A DNA stretch of 64,000 bases from Novosphingobium sp. NDB2Meth1 (GTDB lineage Bacteria; Pseudomonadota; Alphaproteobacteria; Sphingomonadales; Sphingomonadaceae). The translations under genes and the position numbers were made by a program. This document shows, piece after piece, positions 37,520 to 46,076 of the stretch. The notes under the pieces are model-generated. The model did not search any database and had not been told where the DNA came from. It saw only the letters and a list, made by a program, of their open reading frames with translations. The stretch is taken from positions 90,379 through 154,378 of the forward strand of contig NZ_FPEH01000019.1 in assembly GCF_900117425.1 (NCBI RefSeq), in the 5' to 3' direction. Positions within the stretch are counted from its first letter, which is position 1. Every line of letters begins with the position of its first letter.

Positions 37520-37537
37520 TGATGAAGGAACCGACCG

Positions 37538-40426
37538 ATGGATGACGCGGTCTTTCGCCAGTATCTCAATTGGAAGGGCGCAAAGGCGAAGGACGCACAG
37601 GACACTCGCATCAATGCGGTCAAAAAGATCGAGAGCAGCCTTTCAGTCCTCGGCTTTCCCTACGCCGACCTGGATGAAGCATTTGCGGCTGATCGCTTTG
37701 CAGCCCTTCGCGAGAAGCTGCGCACCATTCGTGCCGATGCAATTTCTGGCGGAGAATCCTATCGGATCCTGATGCCGGTATCGGAAAACCCCAAGAACCG
37801 ACTGGCTAAGTGGGGCACTTGGCTTGCCGACTATGGGAGGAGCCTTGAGTGGCGAGATGGCGAAGACGAGGACGAGGACGAGCGTTTTGCGGAAGGCATG
37901 GACCAGCTGAGAAAAGCGTTCCTCGCCAAGATCCCGGATTTTGAAGATTTCGAGATCGAAGAGGGCGAATTCTTTGAGCAGGAAACAGCTTACAAGCGCG
38001 CTGCAGCGGCTGAGGTGCTTCAAGCCCTGCCATTAGCTGGTTCGCCAGCAGCCAATGAGCCGTTAGAGGTAAACGGCCGTAATGTTTACAAGGCGCTGTC
38101 GCAAAGCACAGGCCAAGGACGACCGCTCGGTTGGCGAACACCAGGCGAAGTAGCTAAGGCAATTCCTGAAGCGCAAACGCGCTTCTACGAGACGGTTGCC
38201 AAGCTGGCCCAGCTAGAGGCAGACGATCACGCCGAACTTGAAGAGTGTGCGCGCGCGCTCGAGGCCCTGCATGAAGAGGGCATCACGGCATTGAAGCGTG
38301 GTGAAGTCCTCTGCATCACGATCTCGATCTTTGGGACGCGAAATCCTAACAGTGCCTGCTGGTTTAAGGCTCGCACATTCGACAAGCTCGGCAAGCTCCT
38401 TTTTGGTCGTCGACTGTTTCGGTCGTCGCGCTTCGAGCTGCAGGATTTCGAGGAATTTCAAGGCCTCCTTCATCGCATGCGCAGTATGCTGGGGGAATGG
38501 GGTTGGAAGCCTTCCAACCTCCGGGACGTTCAGGGTTTCATATGGGTCGCCCTGTCCGAGGCAGAGGAATCTGAGACGAAAGATGGATTGACGCGCGAGG
38601 CCGTCGAGCGGTCGATGGACGAGTGCGAGCAAATCGGGGTCGAGGCCTTCCTCGCCAAGTATCAGTTCGGCAAGCCGCGTGACTATTGGGTGCGGCGTGA
38701 ATCAGGTGGGATGCTCTATCCAGCCAAGGCAACTGTCGGTGCTGCCTATGGCTTCTTGCCAGACGGAAAGCCCCAGAGCGCCAAGGAGTTCTATGGAGGA
38801 TTCGGCGAGCAAGCCGCGAACGGCATCCTGCAACGACTCGGGTTCGAGATCGTGACCGTAAAGGGGACTGATGTGGCTGAACCGCAAGATCGCAAAGTCT
38901 CACCGCCGTCGAAGCCGACCAACCTCATCCTCTACGGGCCGCCCGGGACCGGCAAGACCTATGCGACAGCGGCCGAAGCCGTGAAGCTCTGCGGGGAAGA
39001 GGTTCCCGACGATCGTGACGAGTTGATGGCCGTCTATCGCAGGTTGACGGACGCCAAGCGGATCGAATTCGTCACTTTCCACCAGTCCATGAGCTATGAG
39101 GACTTCGTCGAAGGAAAGCAGCCGGTCACAGGCGCGGATAGCGAGGATACCACTGGTGGCTTCCGGCTCGAAACATTCCCTGGCATCTTCCGCAGGATTG
39201 CTCGCCGCGCCGAAACAAGCATCTCAAGTTCCGAAGGTCCGGGTGCAATCCGGGTTGCGGGGCGGCAGGTATTCAAGACTTCGATTGGCGAGGCAGCAAA
39301 CCCCGAAGACGCCTACCTCTTCGAAGAGGCCATCGCGGAGGGGCACACACTCTTAGGCTTTGAGGATATCGACTGGAGCGACGACAAGTACGCCTCGCGT
39401 GACGCGATCATCGAGGCCTGCCGCGAACATGGCGATCGGGAAGGTGACCTCAACGCGCAGACCGGGCGTGTGCAGATGCCATTTATATTCCGCAACTGGG
39501 TCAAGCCAGGTGACCTCATCATCGTCTCGAAGGGCAACAGCCTGTTCAGAGCAATCGGTGAAGTTACCGGCGAGTATGAATTCCATCCCCGGCCCGAGGG
39601 TGACTATGCACACCGGCGCAAGGTACGCTGGCTCTGGGTGGACCGCGAGGGTGTACCTGTCAGCGAGATCTACCAGCGCAAGTTCAGCATGCGGACCATC
39701 TATGAGATGACACCAGCGGAGTTGAACATTCCCGCGCTGGAGCGCTACATCAACAGCCAGCAACCAACGACAAAAGCAGCTGCCCATCCTGATCAGTTTG
39801 TCCTGATCATCGACGAGATCAACCGTGCGAATATCTCCAAGGTGTTCGGCGAACTGATCACTCTGCTGGAACCTGACAAACGACTTGGCCAGCCGAATGA
39901 AATCAAGGTCCGCCTGCCGCATTCCGAGGACGAATTCGGGGTGCCTTCCAATCTCCACATTATCGGCACCATGAACACTGCCGATCGCTCCATCGCGCTG
40001 CTCGACACGGCTCTGCGCCGACGTTTTGAATTCCGCGAAATGATGCCCAAGCCCGAGGTGCTCAACGATGCAGCAACACGGACAGGTGTCGACTTGTCGG
40101 CGGTCCTGCGGACGCTGAACGAGCGGATCGAGTACCTGTTCGACCGCGAGCATCAGATTGGCCACGCCTACTTCGTGGACTGTCAGACGCGCGAGGATCT
40201 GGACAAGCGCATGCGCCGGCGGGTCATTCCGCTCCTTGCCGAGTACTTCTTTGAGGATTGGACCAAGGTCGCCATGGTGCTTGGTGATCGCGAAGGCACC
40301 CGCTTCCTCGAACGGATTGAGCTCAAGCCTCCAGCTGGCCTGGATGAAGATGGCGATGCGCCGGTGCGCTGGCGTTGGATGGTTCGGCCGTCCTTCCCGC
40401 CCGACGCTTACTCTGGTCTGATGTGA
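37538..40426 (+). CDS. mcrB: McrB-like AAA+ GTPase/ATPase of a restriction system
   Basis: 962 residues. Residues 1 to about 460 form a long N-terminal part with no family I recognise, probably the DNA-recognition module. The AAA+ core follows: Walker A YGPPGTGKTYAT (about 467), the McrB-typical FVTFHQSMSYEDFVEG, Walker B VLIIDEINRANISKVFGE (about 755), NTADRS and LDTALRRRFEF. Between the Walker motifs sits an insertion of about 150 residues including VKPGDLIIVSKGNSLFRAIGEVTG, which looks like a PUA/EVE-type barrel able to read a modified base. McrB proteins translocate on modified DNA and activate McrC. Its stop overlaps the GTG of mcrC. Confidence 0.87.
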   Translation: MDDAVFRQYLNWKGAKAKDAQDTRINAVKKIESSLSVLGFPYADLDEAFAADRFAALREKLRTIRADAISGGESYRILMPVSENPKNRLAKWGTWLADYGRSLEWRDGEDEDEDERFAEGMDQLRKAFLAKIPDFEDFEIEEGEFFEQETAYKRAAAAEVLQALPLAGSPAANEPLEVNGRNVYKALSQSTGQGRPLGWRTPGEVAKAIPEAQTRFYETVAKLAQLEADDHAELEECARALEALHEEGITALKRGEVLCITISIFGTRNPNSACWFKARTFDKLGKLLFGRRLFRSSRFELQDFEEFQGLLHRMRSMLGEWGWKPSNLRDVQGFIWVALSEAEESETKDGLTREAVERSMDECEQIGVEAFLAKYQFGKPRDYWVRRESGGMLYPAKATVGAAYGFLPDGKPQSAKEFYGGFGEQAANGILQRLGFEIVTVKGTDVAEPQDRKVSPPSKPTNLILYGPPGTGKTYATAAEAVKLCGEEVPDDRDELMAVYRRLTDAKRIEFVTFHQSMSYEDFVEGKQPVTGADSEDTTGGFRLETFPGIFRRIARRAETSISSSEGPGAIRVAGRQVFKTSIGEAANPEDAYLFEEAIAEGHTLLGFEDIDWSDDKYASRDAIIEACREHGDREGDLNAQTGRVQMPFIFRNWVKPGDLIIVSKGNSLFRAIGEVTGEYEFHPRPEGDYAHRRKVRWLWVDREGVPVSEIYQRKFSMRTIYEMTPAELNIPALERYINSQQPTTKAAAHPDQFVLIIDEINRANISKVFGELITLLEPDKRLGQPNEIKVRLPHSEDEFGVPSNLHIIGTMNTADRSIALLDTALRRRFEFREMMPKPEVLNDAATRTGVDLSAVLRTLNERIEYLFDREHQIGHAYFVDCQTREDLDKRMRRRVIPLLAEYFFEDWTKVAMVLGDREGTRFLERIELKPPAGLDEDGDAPVRWRWMVRPSFPPDAYSGLM

Positions 40427-41742
40427 TCAAGCGTTCCGTCCTTGAGTGGGGATCAATTCCCTATGGAGACGGTGAGGACGAGATCCCAGTTTGGGCCGCT
40501 TCCCGTCTGGCCGCGGTGGCCCGACAATCTCCGCTGGGCGGCGAGAACGGGTCGCGGATACTGACCCTGGGCCTCAATTCCATGCGCGTGGGGCAGGTTG
40601 TGGGGATTGTCGCGGCCGAAGGCTGCACCTTGGAGATCTTGCCGAAGATCGATGGTTCGGCGGATCGGGATGACGAGTTGGAGCGCGGATTGATCCGGAA
40701 GCGCCTCGTCCACCTTCTGGCCGTTGCCCTCGACATGGAAATCGACGGCGGTTCGATAGCGGAGATCGGCTGGCAGAAACAAAGCCTGCTTGAAATCCTG
40801 ATCCGACTGTTCAGCACAAACCTCTCCAACGCGGTTCGGCACGGCATGCCGCGTCAGTATCTGCACTGTCGCGATGACCTGCGCTCGCTAAGGGGGCGCC
40901 TCGATGTCCGACGGCAGTTCACGACGCTGGCGGTCAATCCATCCAAACTGGCCTGCCAATATGATGAGCTATCGGCCGATGCGGCCTTGAACCAGATCAT
41001 GAAGGCTGCCGTTGGCAGGCTTGGTCGTATTGCGCAGACCGCCGGCAATCAGCGCAGGCTGGCCGAGCTCGCATTCAGTTATGCCGATGTCTCAGCCGTT
41101 CCCGTGAGTGCTCTGCGCTGGCAGGACGTTCAGCTCGACAGAACCAACGCGCGCTGGAAGGATCTTCTGGGCCTCGCGAGGTTCCTTCTCGGCGATCGTT
41201 TCCAGACAACATCAGCCGGTCCCCAGGCCGGCTTCTCATTGCTCTTCGAGATGAATACTCTGTTCGAACAGTATATTGGCCGAATGATGCGCAAAGCCCT
41301 CGCCGGGACTGCCCTCTCTGTTCATCTGCAGGGCGGCCGGATGTTCTGTTTGGAGTCAGTCGATGATGGCAGGCGGGTCTTCCAGACCAAACCGGACATC
41401 CTGATCAAGCAGGGATCCCGATGCGTTCACATCATCGATACCAAGTGGAAGCGGATCTCTCCGCGGGTTGACGACCCGAAACAGGGTATTTCCCAGGCCG
41501 ATGTCTACCAGATGATGGCCTACGGCCAAATTTATCAATGCCCAAAGCTGACCCTTCTTTACCCGCACCACAATGCCCTTGGTCTCAAGCCCGGCTGGCA
41601 GAGCATGCACCTGGTGCAAAGCGGCAATAGTCAATTGATGACCGCGAGCGTGGACTTGGCTGAAATCAAGACGATGAAGGCGAGCCTTAGAACACTCATT
41701 AGCGATCAGGCTATTGTTGTTACTTCACCAGAACCCCAATGA
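40423..41742 (+). CDS. mcrC: McrC-like endonuclease subunit
   Basis: I use the GTG at 40423, which overlaps the mcrB stop, giving 439 residues. The N-terminal part resembles McrC (VVGIVAAEGCTLEILPKI). The C-terminal nuclease core has TKPDILI (Asp, about residue 323) and HIIDTKWKRI (Asp-x-Lys, about 338), the PD-(D/E)xK signature of McrC, followed by QADVYQMMAYGQIY. Together with McrB it cleaves DNA bearing modified bases, typically phage DNA. The motifs are intact. Confidence 0.88.
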   Translation: MIKRSVLEWGSIPYGDGEDEIPVWAASRLAAVARQSPLGGENGSRILTLGLNSMRVGQVVGIVAAEGCTLEILPKIDGSADRDDELERGLIRKRLVHLLAVALDMEIDGGSIAEIGWQKQSLLEILIRLFSTNLSNAVRHGMPRQYLHCRDDLRSLRGRLDVRRQFTTLAVNPSKLACQYDELSADAALNQIMKAAVGRLGRIAQTAGNQRRLAELAFSYADVSAVPVSALRWQDVQLDRTNARWKDLLGLARFLLGDRFQTTSAGPQAGFSLLFEMNTLFEQYIGRMMRKALAGTALSVHLQGGRMFCLESVDDGRRVFQTKPDILIKQGSRCVHIIDTKWKRISPRVDDPKQGISQADVYQMMAYGQIYQCPKLTLLYPHHNALGLKPGWQSMHLVQSGNSQLMTASVDLAEIKTMKASLRTLISDQAIVVTSPEPQ

Positions 41743-42132
41743 CCGATGTTGAAGCTCTTTTGGACGTTTATTGATTTTATATGGCTCCTCAAAGCCCGTC
41801 GCTAGTTCACAGTATCGCCCAGCTCACTTATGAGGATGTATTGGACTTTGCTGCCGTTCCAAAACGATAGGTCGAACGGCAACTCTTGTCAGGGACTGAC
41901 GTTAAGTGGTTTGCCTGACCGTCATCGTAGAATGACGAAAAGTCGCCAGCTCCTGTTAGGCAGGTTTTAGAAAGCCGCTGCAGGATAGCTGCTCCCGACG
42001 GTTGATGCATTAGGTCGGTGCCGCCGGTAGAACTGAAGTTGGCTATTTGGAATCCGTGCGCTGACTTCTGTCCTACAGTTATAATTAGCCTGATGAGCAC
42101 CAAAAAATCACCCAAGTATTGGCTTGGTTCAT
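41743..42132. other. Intergenic region after mcrC
   Basis: About 390 bp, more A+T-rich than the neighbours, between the convergent mcrC and GIY-YIG genes. A 95-codon minus-strand frame (41828-42115) is open but matches nothing I know and lacks a clear ribosome site. No terminator hairpin with a T-run was found. Confidence 0.35.
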
Positions 42133-42693
42133 CTATTCGTCCTTCGGCATTAGATAATCCGGCGCGAGAAAGGTGCGCTGGCGGTTGCCGAACCAGACCG
42201 CGCGCGCCGGCAGGTCATAATCGGGAAAATCGATCAGGTCCGGCCAATCTGCATGCGGCCGCCGCCGGGGCGTTTCATAGTCGGTCGCGAACCATCGATT
42301 GAGGACGGTTACGCTGCGAGGCGGCAGCGCCTTGGTCTTCTTGTCGTTGAGGGGCAGGCGGAGAAAGCGCGCATGCAGCCATTCCGCGAAATCAAGCGTG
42401 TTGCGGGTGGCTTTGAGGCGTTTGCCCGATGGTTCGGCGGTGACTATCTCGCCCAGCCATAAGGTGCGTTCGCGAACGATAAGGCTGAGCTTGTGATGCT
42501 GGCTGGTCAGGCGCGTGTGAATCGAGTTGCCGATGCCGATATATTGAAGCGCGCGCCTGCGCTCATATTTGCACTTGCCGATCGCCAGATAGAGTCCGTG
42601 CACATAGTCATGCCGGGCGCGCTTGCGAGCCTCGTCGAGGTCGGGATAGGGCCCGTACCAGTTGATCGCGATCATCAAGTGCTTGGCGGTCAT
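42133..42693 (-). CDS. GIY-YIG-like nuclease, third gene of the ATPase-HNH operon
   Basis: 186 residues with a GIY-YIG-like core: HGLYLAIGK as the first strand and LQYIGIGNSIHTRL as the second, with Arg following at the expected distance. The middle (LWLGEIVTAEPSG, AEWLHARFLRLPLNDKKTKALPP) resembles GIY-YIG proteins, including an Asn in a RLPLNDKK context where the family has a catalytic Glu/Asn region. The C-terminal third is unassigned. It lies 55 bp after the HNH gene on the same strand, so it probably belongs to the ATPase-HNH operon as an extra nuclease. The domain call is moderate, the operon membership an inference. Confidence 0.62.
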   Translation of the reverse strand: MTAKHLMIAINWYGPYPDLDEARKRARHDYVHGLYLAIGKCKYERRRALQYIGIGNSIHTRLTSQHHKLSLIVRERTLWLGEIVTAEPSGKRLKATRNTLDFAEWLHARFLRLPLNDKKTKALPPRSVTVLNRWFATDYETPRRRPHADWPDLIDFPDYDLPARAVWFGNRQRTFLAPDYLMPKDE

Positions 42694-42748
42694 TCAATCC
42701 CCGATTCCGCCACCCGCGGGTTGCAGACCGGCAGGCGTGCTCCGTCGC

Positions 42749-43624
42749 TCATACCCCAACCAGTTCGGCATTGTCGGCGCGACCGGGCTGGGACAGCCTG
42801 AGGTGCAGCCAATCAGTCACGTCCGTATCGAGCAAGCCCGCCGCGAACATCGAATACCAGCTGTTCTTGCTCTCATAGGTCTCGTCCTGCGTCGCGAGCT
42901 CCTCTTCCAAAATTGCGACCAGTGCCTCGCGCGACGCCGGGTTCGTTCGGAGGTCCCGGATCATGAGCGATGGCTTGCGGACCAGCTTGATCCACTGGTC
43001 CCTGAGCCAAGCCCTAACATGGGTTCGAGCCACGACGTTCTCGACATGGAACTGGACACCAGGGAAGGCGGGGTGGGCAGGGTCGAGTAGCACGCGAATG
43101 GATACCCGCGGGACCGGTCCGAGATCATCGAAGCGCGCCGCGAGCAGGCGATCGGCAAGGATAGCATCGAAATAGGGATGGAGGATGCGCTGTCCGGCCC
43201 CAGGACCGGTGAGCGTAGTGCTGCGCAAGCCGTTGCATTTGCATGCGGGCACGAGGTTAAGCCCGAACACAGCGAAGGCCGCGAAGTCCGTCTTGGGAAG
43301 CACATGGTCGAGCGTGCCGCCCGACATGGACCCGCACATCGGGCAGGTCTTCACCTCGCCGTCAAGGCGGATCTTGTCGATATAGTCGATTGCCTTGGGC
43401 GGAGAGGCATAGTGGCCGCGCAGGAACGCTTTGACCGGCTCCGGCAGTGCTACCGGGATCACCGCCCTCGCGTCGCCGCCGACCGCGACATATTGCGCAT
43501 AGGCGGCCTGGATCGCCTCGAGGTGCGTTAGCAGCGCGGGATAGCTCTTCAGCAGGTGATTGTTGGCCAGCGCTTGAATCGCTGCTTGATCGTTGAAGAA
43601 GGTCGGCAAGGTGAGCTTGTTCAT
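42749..43624 (-). CDS. HNH endonuclease (Septu PtuB-like)
   Basis: 291 residues. After a helical N-terminus comes a zinc-type HNH nuclease: TCPMCGS (Cys94, Cys97), TLDHVLPKTDFAAFAVF (Asp106, His107), GLNLVPACKCN (Asn123, Cys128, Cys130, Asn131). The LDHxLPK...NLVPxCxxCN pattern is common in HNH partners of SMC/ABC-like defence ATPases. Its start overlaps the ATPase stop by 4 bp (ATGA), so the two are made together. In Septu the ATPase PtuA and HNH protein PtuB form an antiphage complex. Septu identity is likely at family level, but a related ATPase-HNH system cannot be excluded. Confidence 0.78.
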   Translation of the reverse strand: MNKLTLPTFFNDQAAIQALANNHLLKSYPALLTHLEAIQAAYAQYVAVGGDARAVIPVALPEPVKAFLRGHYASPPKAIDYIDKIRLDGEVKTCPMCGSMSGGTLDHVLPKTDFAAFAVFGLNLVPACKCNGLRSTTLTGPGAGQRILHPYFDAILADRLLAARFDDLGPVPRVSIRVLLDPAHPAFPGVQFHVENVVARTHVRAWLRDQWIKLVRKPSLMIRDLRTNPASREALVAILEEELATQDETYESKNSWYSMFAAGLLDTDVTDWLHLRLSQPGRADNAELVGV

Positions 43625-45309
43625 GCACCGCTCGGCGTCGGGCCGCTCCCTTCGATGCGCTCGCGGATTTCGCCCAGGAGTTCGAGCGAGATATCGTCCT
43701 TGAACTGTTCGAAGACCTGCTCCCAGGAACCGGCATCCTCGACAATCCGCTCTTCGACTTGCTGCGCAAGCCGGGACGGCTCATCCTCGCCGAACACAAA
43801 ATAGGAGATCGCGCCCACGTCCGCGCCGAAAGTCTTCAGGCGCGGGACGATGACCGAGATGCGCCGTTCTTCGTCCGAACGAAGAATTCTTACCTGGTCC
43901 TCAAAGGCCTCCCGAACGAAATAGACCGAGTGCGTCGACAGGATTGCGGCCGATCCGGTCTGCTTGAGGAGGCTGTCGAGCAGCATGACGAATCGGCTGA
44001 TGAAATTGGGGTGAAGATGGGTTTCAGGCTCGTCAAACAGAAGGAGCGAGCTGTTCTCAATGTAGAGGCTGGTCAGTGCCGCAAAGCGCACGAAAGCGAG
44101 CTCGCCGCTGCTGAGCGGATAGCCCTTCTCGCCCGCTCTCCGGACTGGTTCCTTGCGAAGGTCGATGGTGGCGAAGCGTTCGAGCTGCGCCCCTTCGCCG
44201 CCGCTGGTCAGATCCTGCATCGAGATGAATCCGCCGATTTCGCGACGGCACTGAAGCGCCAATTCCTCATAGCCTTCGATCGCGTTCAGGGCGTCGAGAA
44301 AAATTCGCATTCGGCTGGAGCGCGCTATGTGCTCGGTTGAGCGTGCGACCTGCACGATAAGGTCGGAGGTGCTGTTTCGCCGGGCACCAGGGCCGGGATT
44401 ACCGAGCGAGAAGCGGCGATACCAGACGCGGGCGTGACGGCGTCGCTCACTGGGAAAAACGCTGGCCGCGCTGGCGGTCGGATAAAAGGCCAGCAATCGT
44501 GCGAATGTCGGCCGCTGCCCGTCGCCGTCGGTCAATTCGGATGATCCGCTCAATGCGGCTTTGGCGATCCGGTTGAGCGCCTGGCTCTTGCCGACGCCGT
44601 TCTTGCCGATGACGACCGCGAAGCGCTTCGGCAGGACCGCTTCCTTGAGCGCGAACTGGAAATCGAGGTCATGGGGATTGGGCCGGCCCTGTAGCTGGAA
44701 CGTGATTCGAAGCCGCTCCGAGAGGCGCCCGATTTCCTCGAATTCCTCGCCCATCAGCACGGGCGCGGCGTTTTTCCACGCGAAGAAGGCCTCAGAGAAG
44801 CGCAGGAAGCCGATCAGAAAGACCTTGTTCGTCTGTGCTTCCCGGAACCAGGACACGACACTTCCGCTATCCTCGGCCGCGACCATGTCGTGGACGGCAA
44901 GGAGGGCGACTCTGGTTTCCTGAGGCCCGAGCCGAGCGACCAGTTCGCGGTACGCCTGCATGGTGGGCAGCATCGTGAAGAAGGCGGGCAGCTTGTCCGG
45001 CGAGACCGAATCGCTTTGTTCCCGGTCCAGCACGGTCATGAGTTCGCGCGTGTCGCCCGGGCCGTCCGAGCCTTTCGCGAAGCCTAAATAAACTTCGGAG
45101 AAGGCTTCCATCTGCGGGGCGAATTCCGAACGGGGGTAGATGACCATGTTCGCGCGGATCTTGAACCCGAAGTCGTTCCATTCGGTGTTGTTGGGTGCGA
45201 TACGGATCGTACCAGGCTCGCCGCGGTGGGCGCGATCCACATTGCGCGCGAAAATGATTTGATATGCGTCGGAAGTTTCATCGCCCACGCCAGTCTCCAA
45301 GAGTTTCAC
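43621..45309 (-). CDS. SMC/ABC-type defence ATPase (Septu PtuA-like)
   Basis: 562 residues from a GTG (TTG/ATG alternatives are worse). Unusually, Walker A (VVIGKNGVGKSQALN) does not come until about residue 236; the first 230 residues are an unassigned leader domain. The ABC signature LSSGELAFVRFAAL (about 397), Walker B LLLFDEPETHLHPNF (about 418) and the H-loop LSTHSVYF (about 453) are intact. The protein should bind nucleotide as a head dimer. It is followed by an overlapping HNH gene and then a GIY-YIG gene. Known relatives sense phage and license the nuclease; here the nuclease could be one or both partners. Confidence 0.82.
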   Translation of the reverse strand: MKLLETGVGDETSDAYQIIFARNVDRAHRGEPGTIRIAPNNTEWNDFGFKIRANMVIYPRSEFAPQMEAFSEVYLGFAKGSDGPGDTRELMTVLDREQSDSVSPDKLPAFFTMLPTMQAYRELVARLGPQETRVALLAVHDMVAAEDSGSVVSWFREAQTNKVFLIGFLRFSEAFFAWKNAAPVLMGEEFEEIGRLSERLRITFQLQGRPNPHDLDFQFALKEAVLPKRFAVVIGKNGVGKSQALNRIAKAALSGSSELTDGDGQRPTFARLLAFYPTASAASVFPSERRRHARVWYRRFSLGNPGPGARRNSTSDLIVQVARSTEHIARSSRMRIFLDALNAIEGYEELALQCRREIGGFISMQDLTSGGEGAQLERFATIDLRKEPVRRAGEKGYPLSSGELAFVRFAALTSLYIENSSLLLFDEPETHLHPNFISRFVMLLDSLLKQTGSAAILSTHSVYFVREAFEDQVRILRSDEERRISVIVPRLKTFGADVGAISYFVFGEDEPSRLAQQVEERIVEDAGSWEQVFEQFKDDISLELLGEIRERIEGSGPTPSGA

Positions 45310-45412
45310 ATCGGCGATCGGAAAGCGGCCAAGTGAACCTCAACTCAGGCTAGGCGCCCCAACGCGTCATCGACGCAGATTTACTGGTCTTGGTTTTCCG
45401 TACAAGCGGCGA

Positions 45413-45784
45413 TCAATATCTAGCGTGCGGTGCAACTTCTGCGGTCAGCGGAACTCCCGTGCCCTGACCTTGAATCCCTCGGTCGGTTCGCCCGGAAGAA
45501 TGCCCGATCCAAGTCTGTAAATCGAGATCAAACACTTCTTTCACTTTGTTAGGGCGCCTTCTCTCTGGGTCTCGTGGATCGGGCGGGACTGGGCTCTTGC
45601 CTACATCGGCGCGGCTGCTGCGGTAGATATCGGCAACGTTCGAGCGCGCGCCGACGCTGGCAAGCATCGATGACAAATCGTCGAGCCGTTGCGCGATGAT
45701 GTGGATTACTTCGCCCTCGCGCTGGACCTGGGCCTGCGCGCCATCGACGAACTGCGGGACTAGTATGGCGAGCCTTTGGCCGGT
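45413..45784 (-). pseudogene. Remnant of the 3' end of dnaE2/imuC (error-prone DNA polymerase)
   Basis: A minus-strand frame, closed upstream by a stop at 45785-45787 and lacking a good start, reads QVQREGEVIHIIAQRLDDL and then SPVPPDPRDPERR. The segment 'vqREGEViHvia.rL.dl' is the characteristic C-terminal OB-fold of DnaE2-type polymerases. Nothing of the rest of that roughly 1000-residue protein is present, so this is a scar of a lost gene. It sits in the 767-bp gap (45310-46076) between two defence operons; the remainder of that gap shows no gene. Confidence 0.55.
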
Positions 45785-46076
45785 TCAAACGGCAGCTTCC
45801 GTTGGGACCGGACGTTCAGCGCGGACTGAGTGAACGACTGGCATTGGTCGCCTTCTACCTGTAAGGAAAGGCCGCCTCGTCAGACATTCCTGCCGGTCAC
45901 GGACACAAGTGGGAATGTCCGGCTACGCCGAAACCGGCCATTCATGGAGCACGGTTAGCCCCCGTTACGGTGTTTCAAGCCTTCGGACGTCATGGACTTT
46001 CCGGAATCAGGAATGAAATTGCTGTAAGCTGAAGTTGAACGTCAGATACTAATGAACAGCTTCTCACCTATTGAAG

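Noticed and set aside
34031..41742. DISARM or BREX system, because of the large methyltransferase
   Set aside because: No drmA/B/C or pglZ/brxC genes; the methyltransferase has an MmeI-like nuclease N-terminus and is followed by mcrB-mcrC.
41828..42115. 95-codon minus-strand frame between mcrC and the GIY-YIG gene
   Set aside because: No family resemblance and no clear ribosome site; kept only as a note on the gap.
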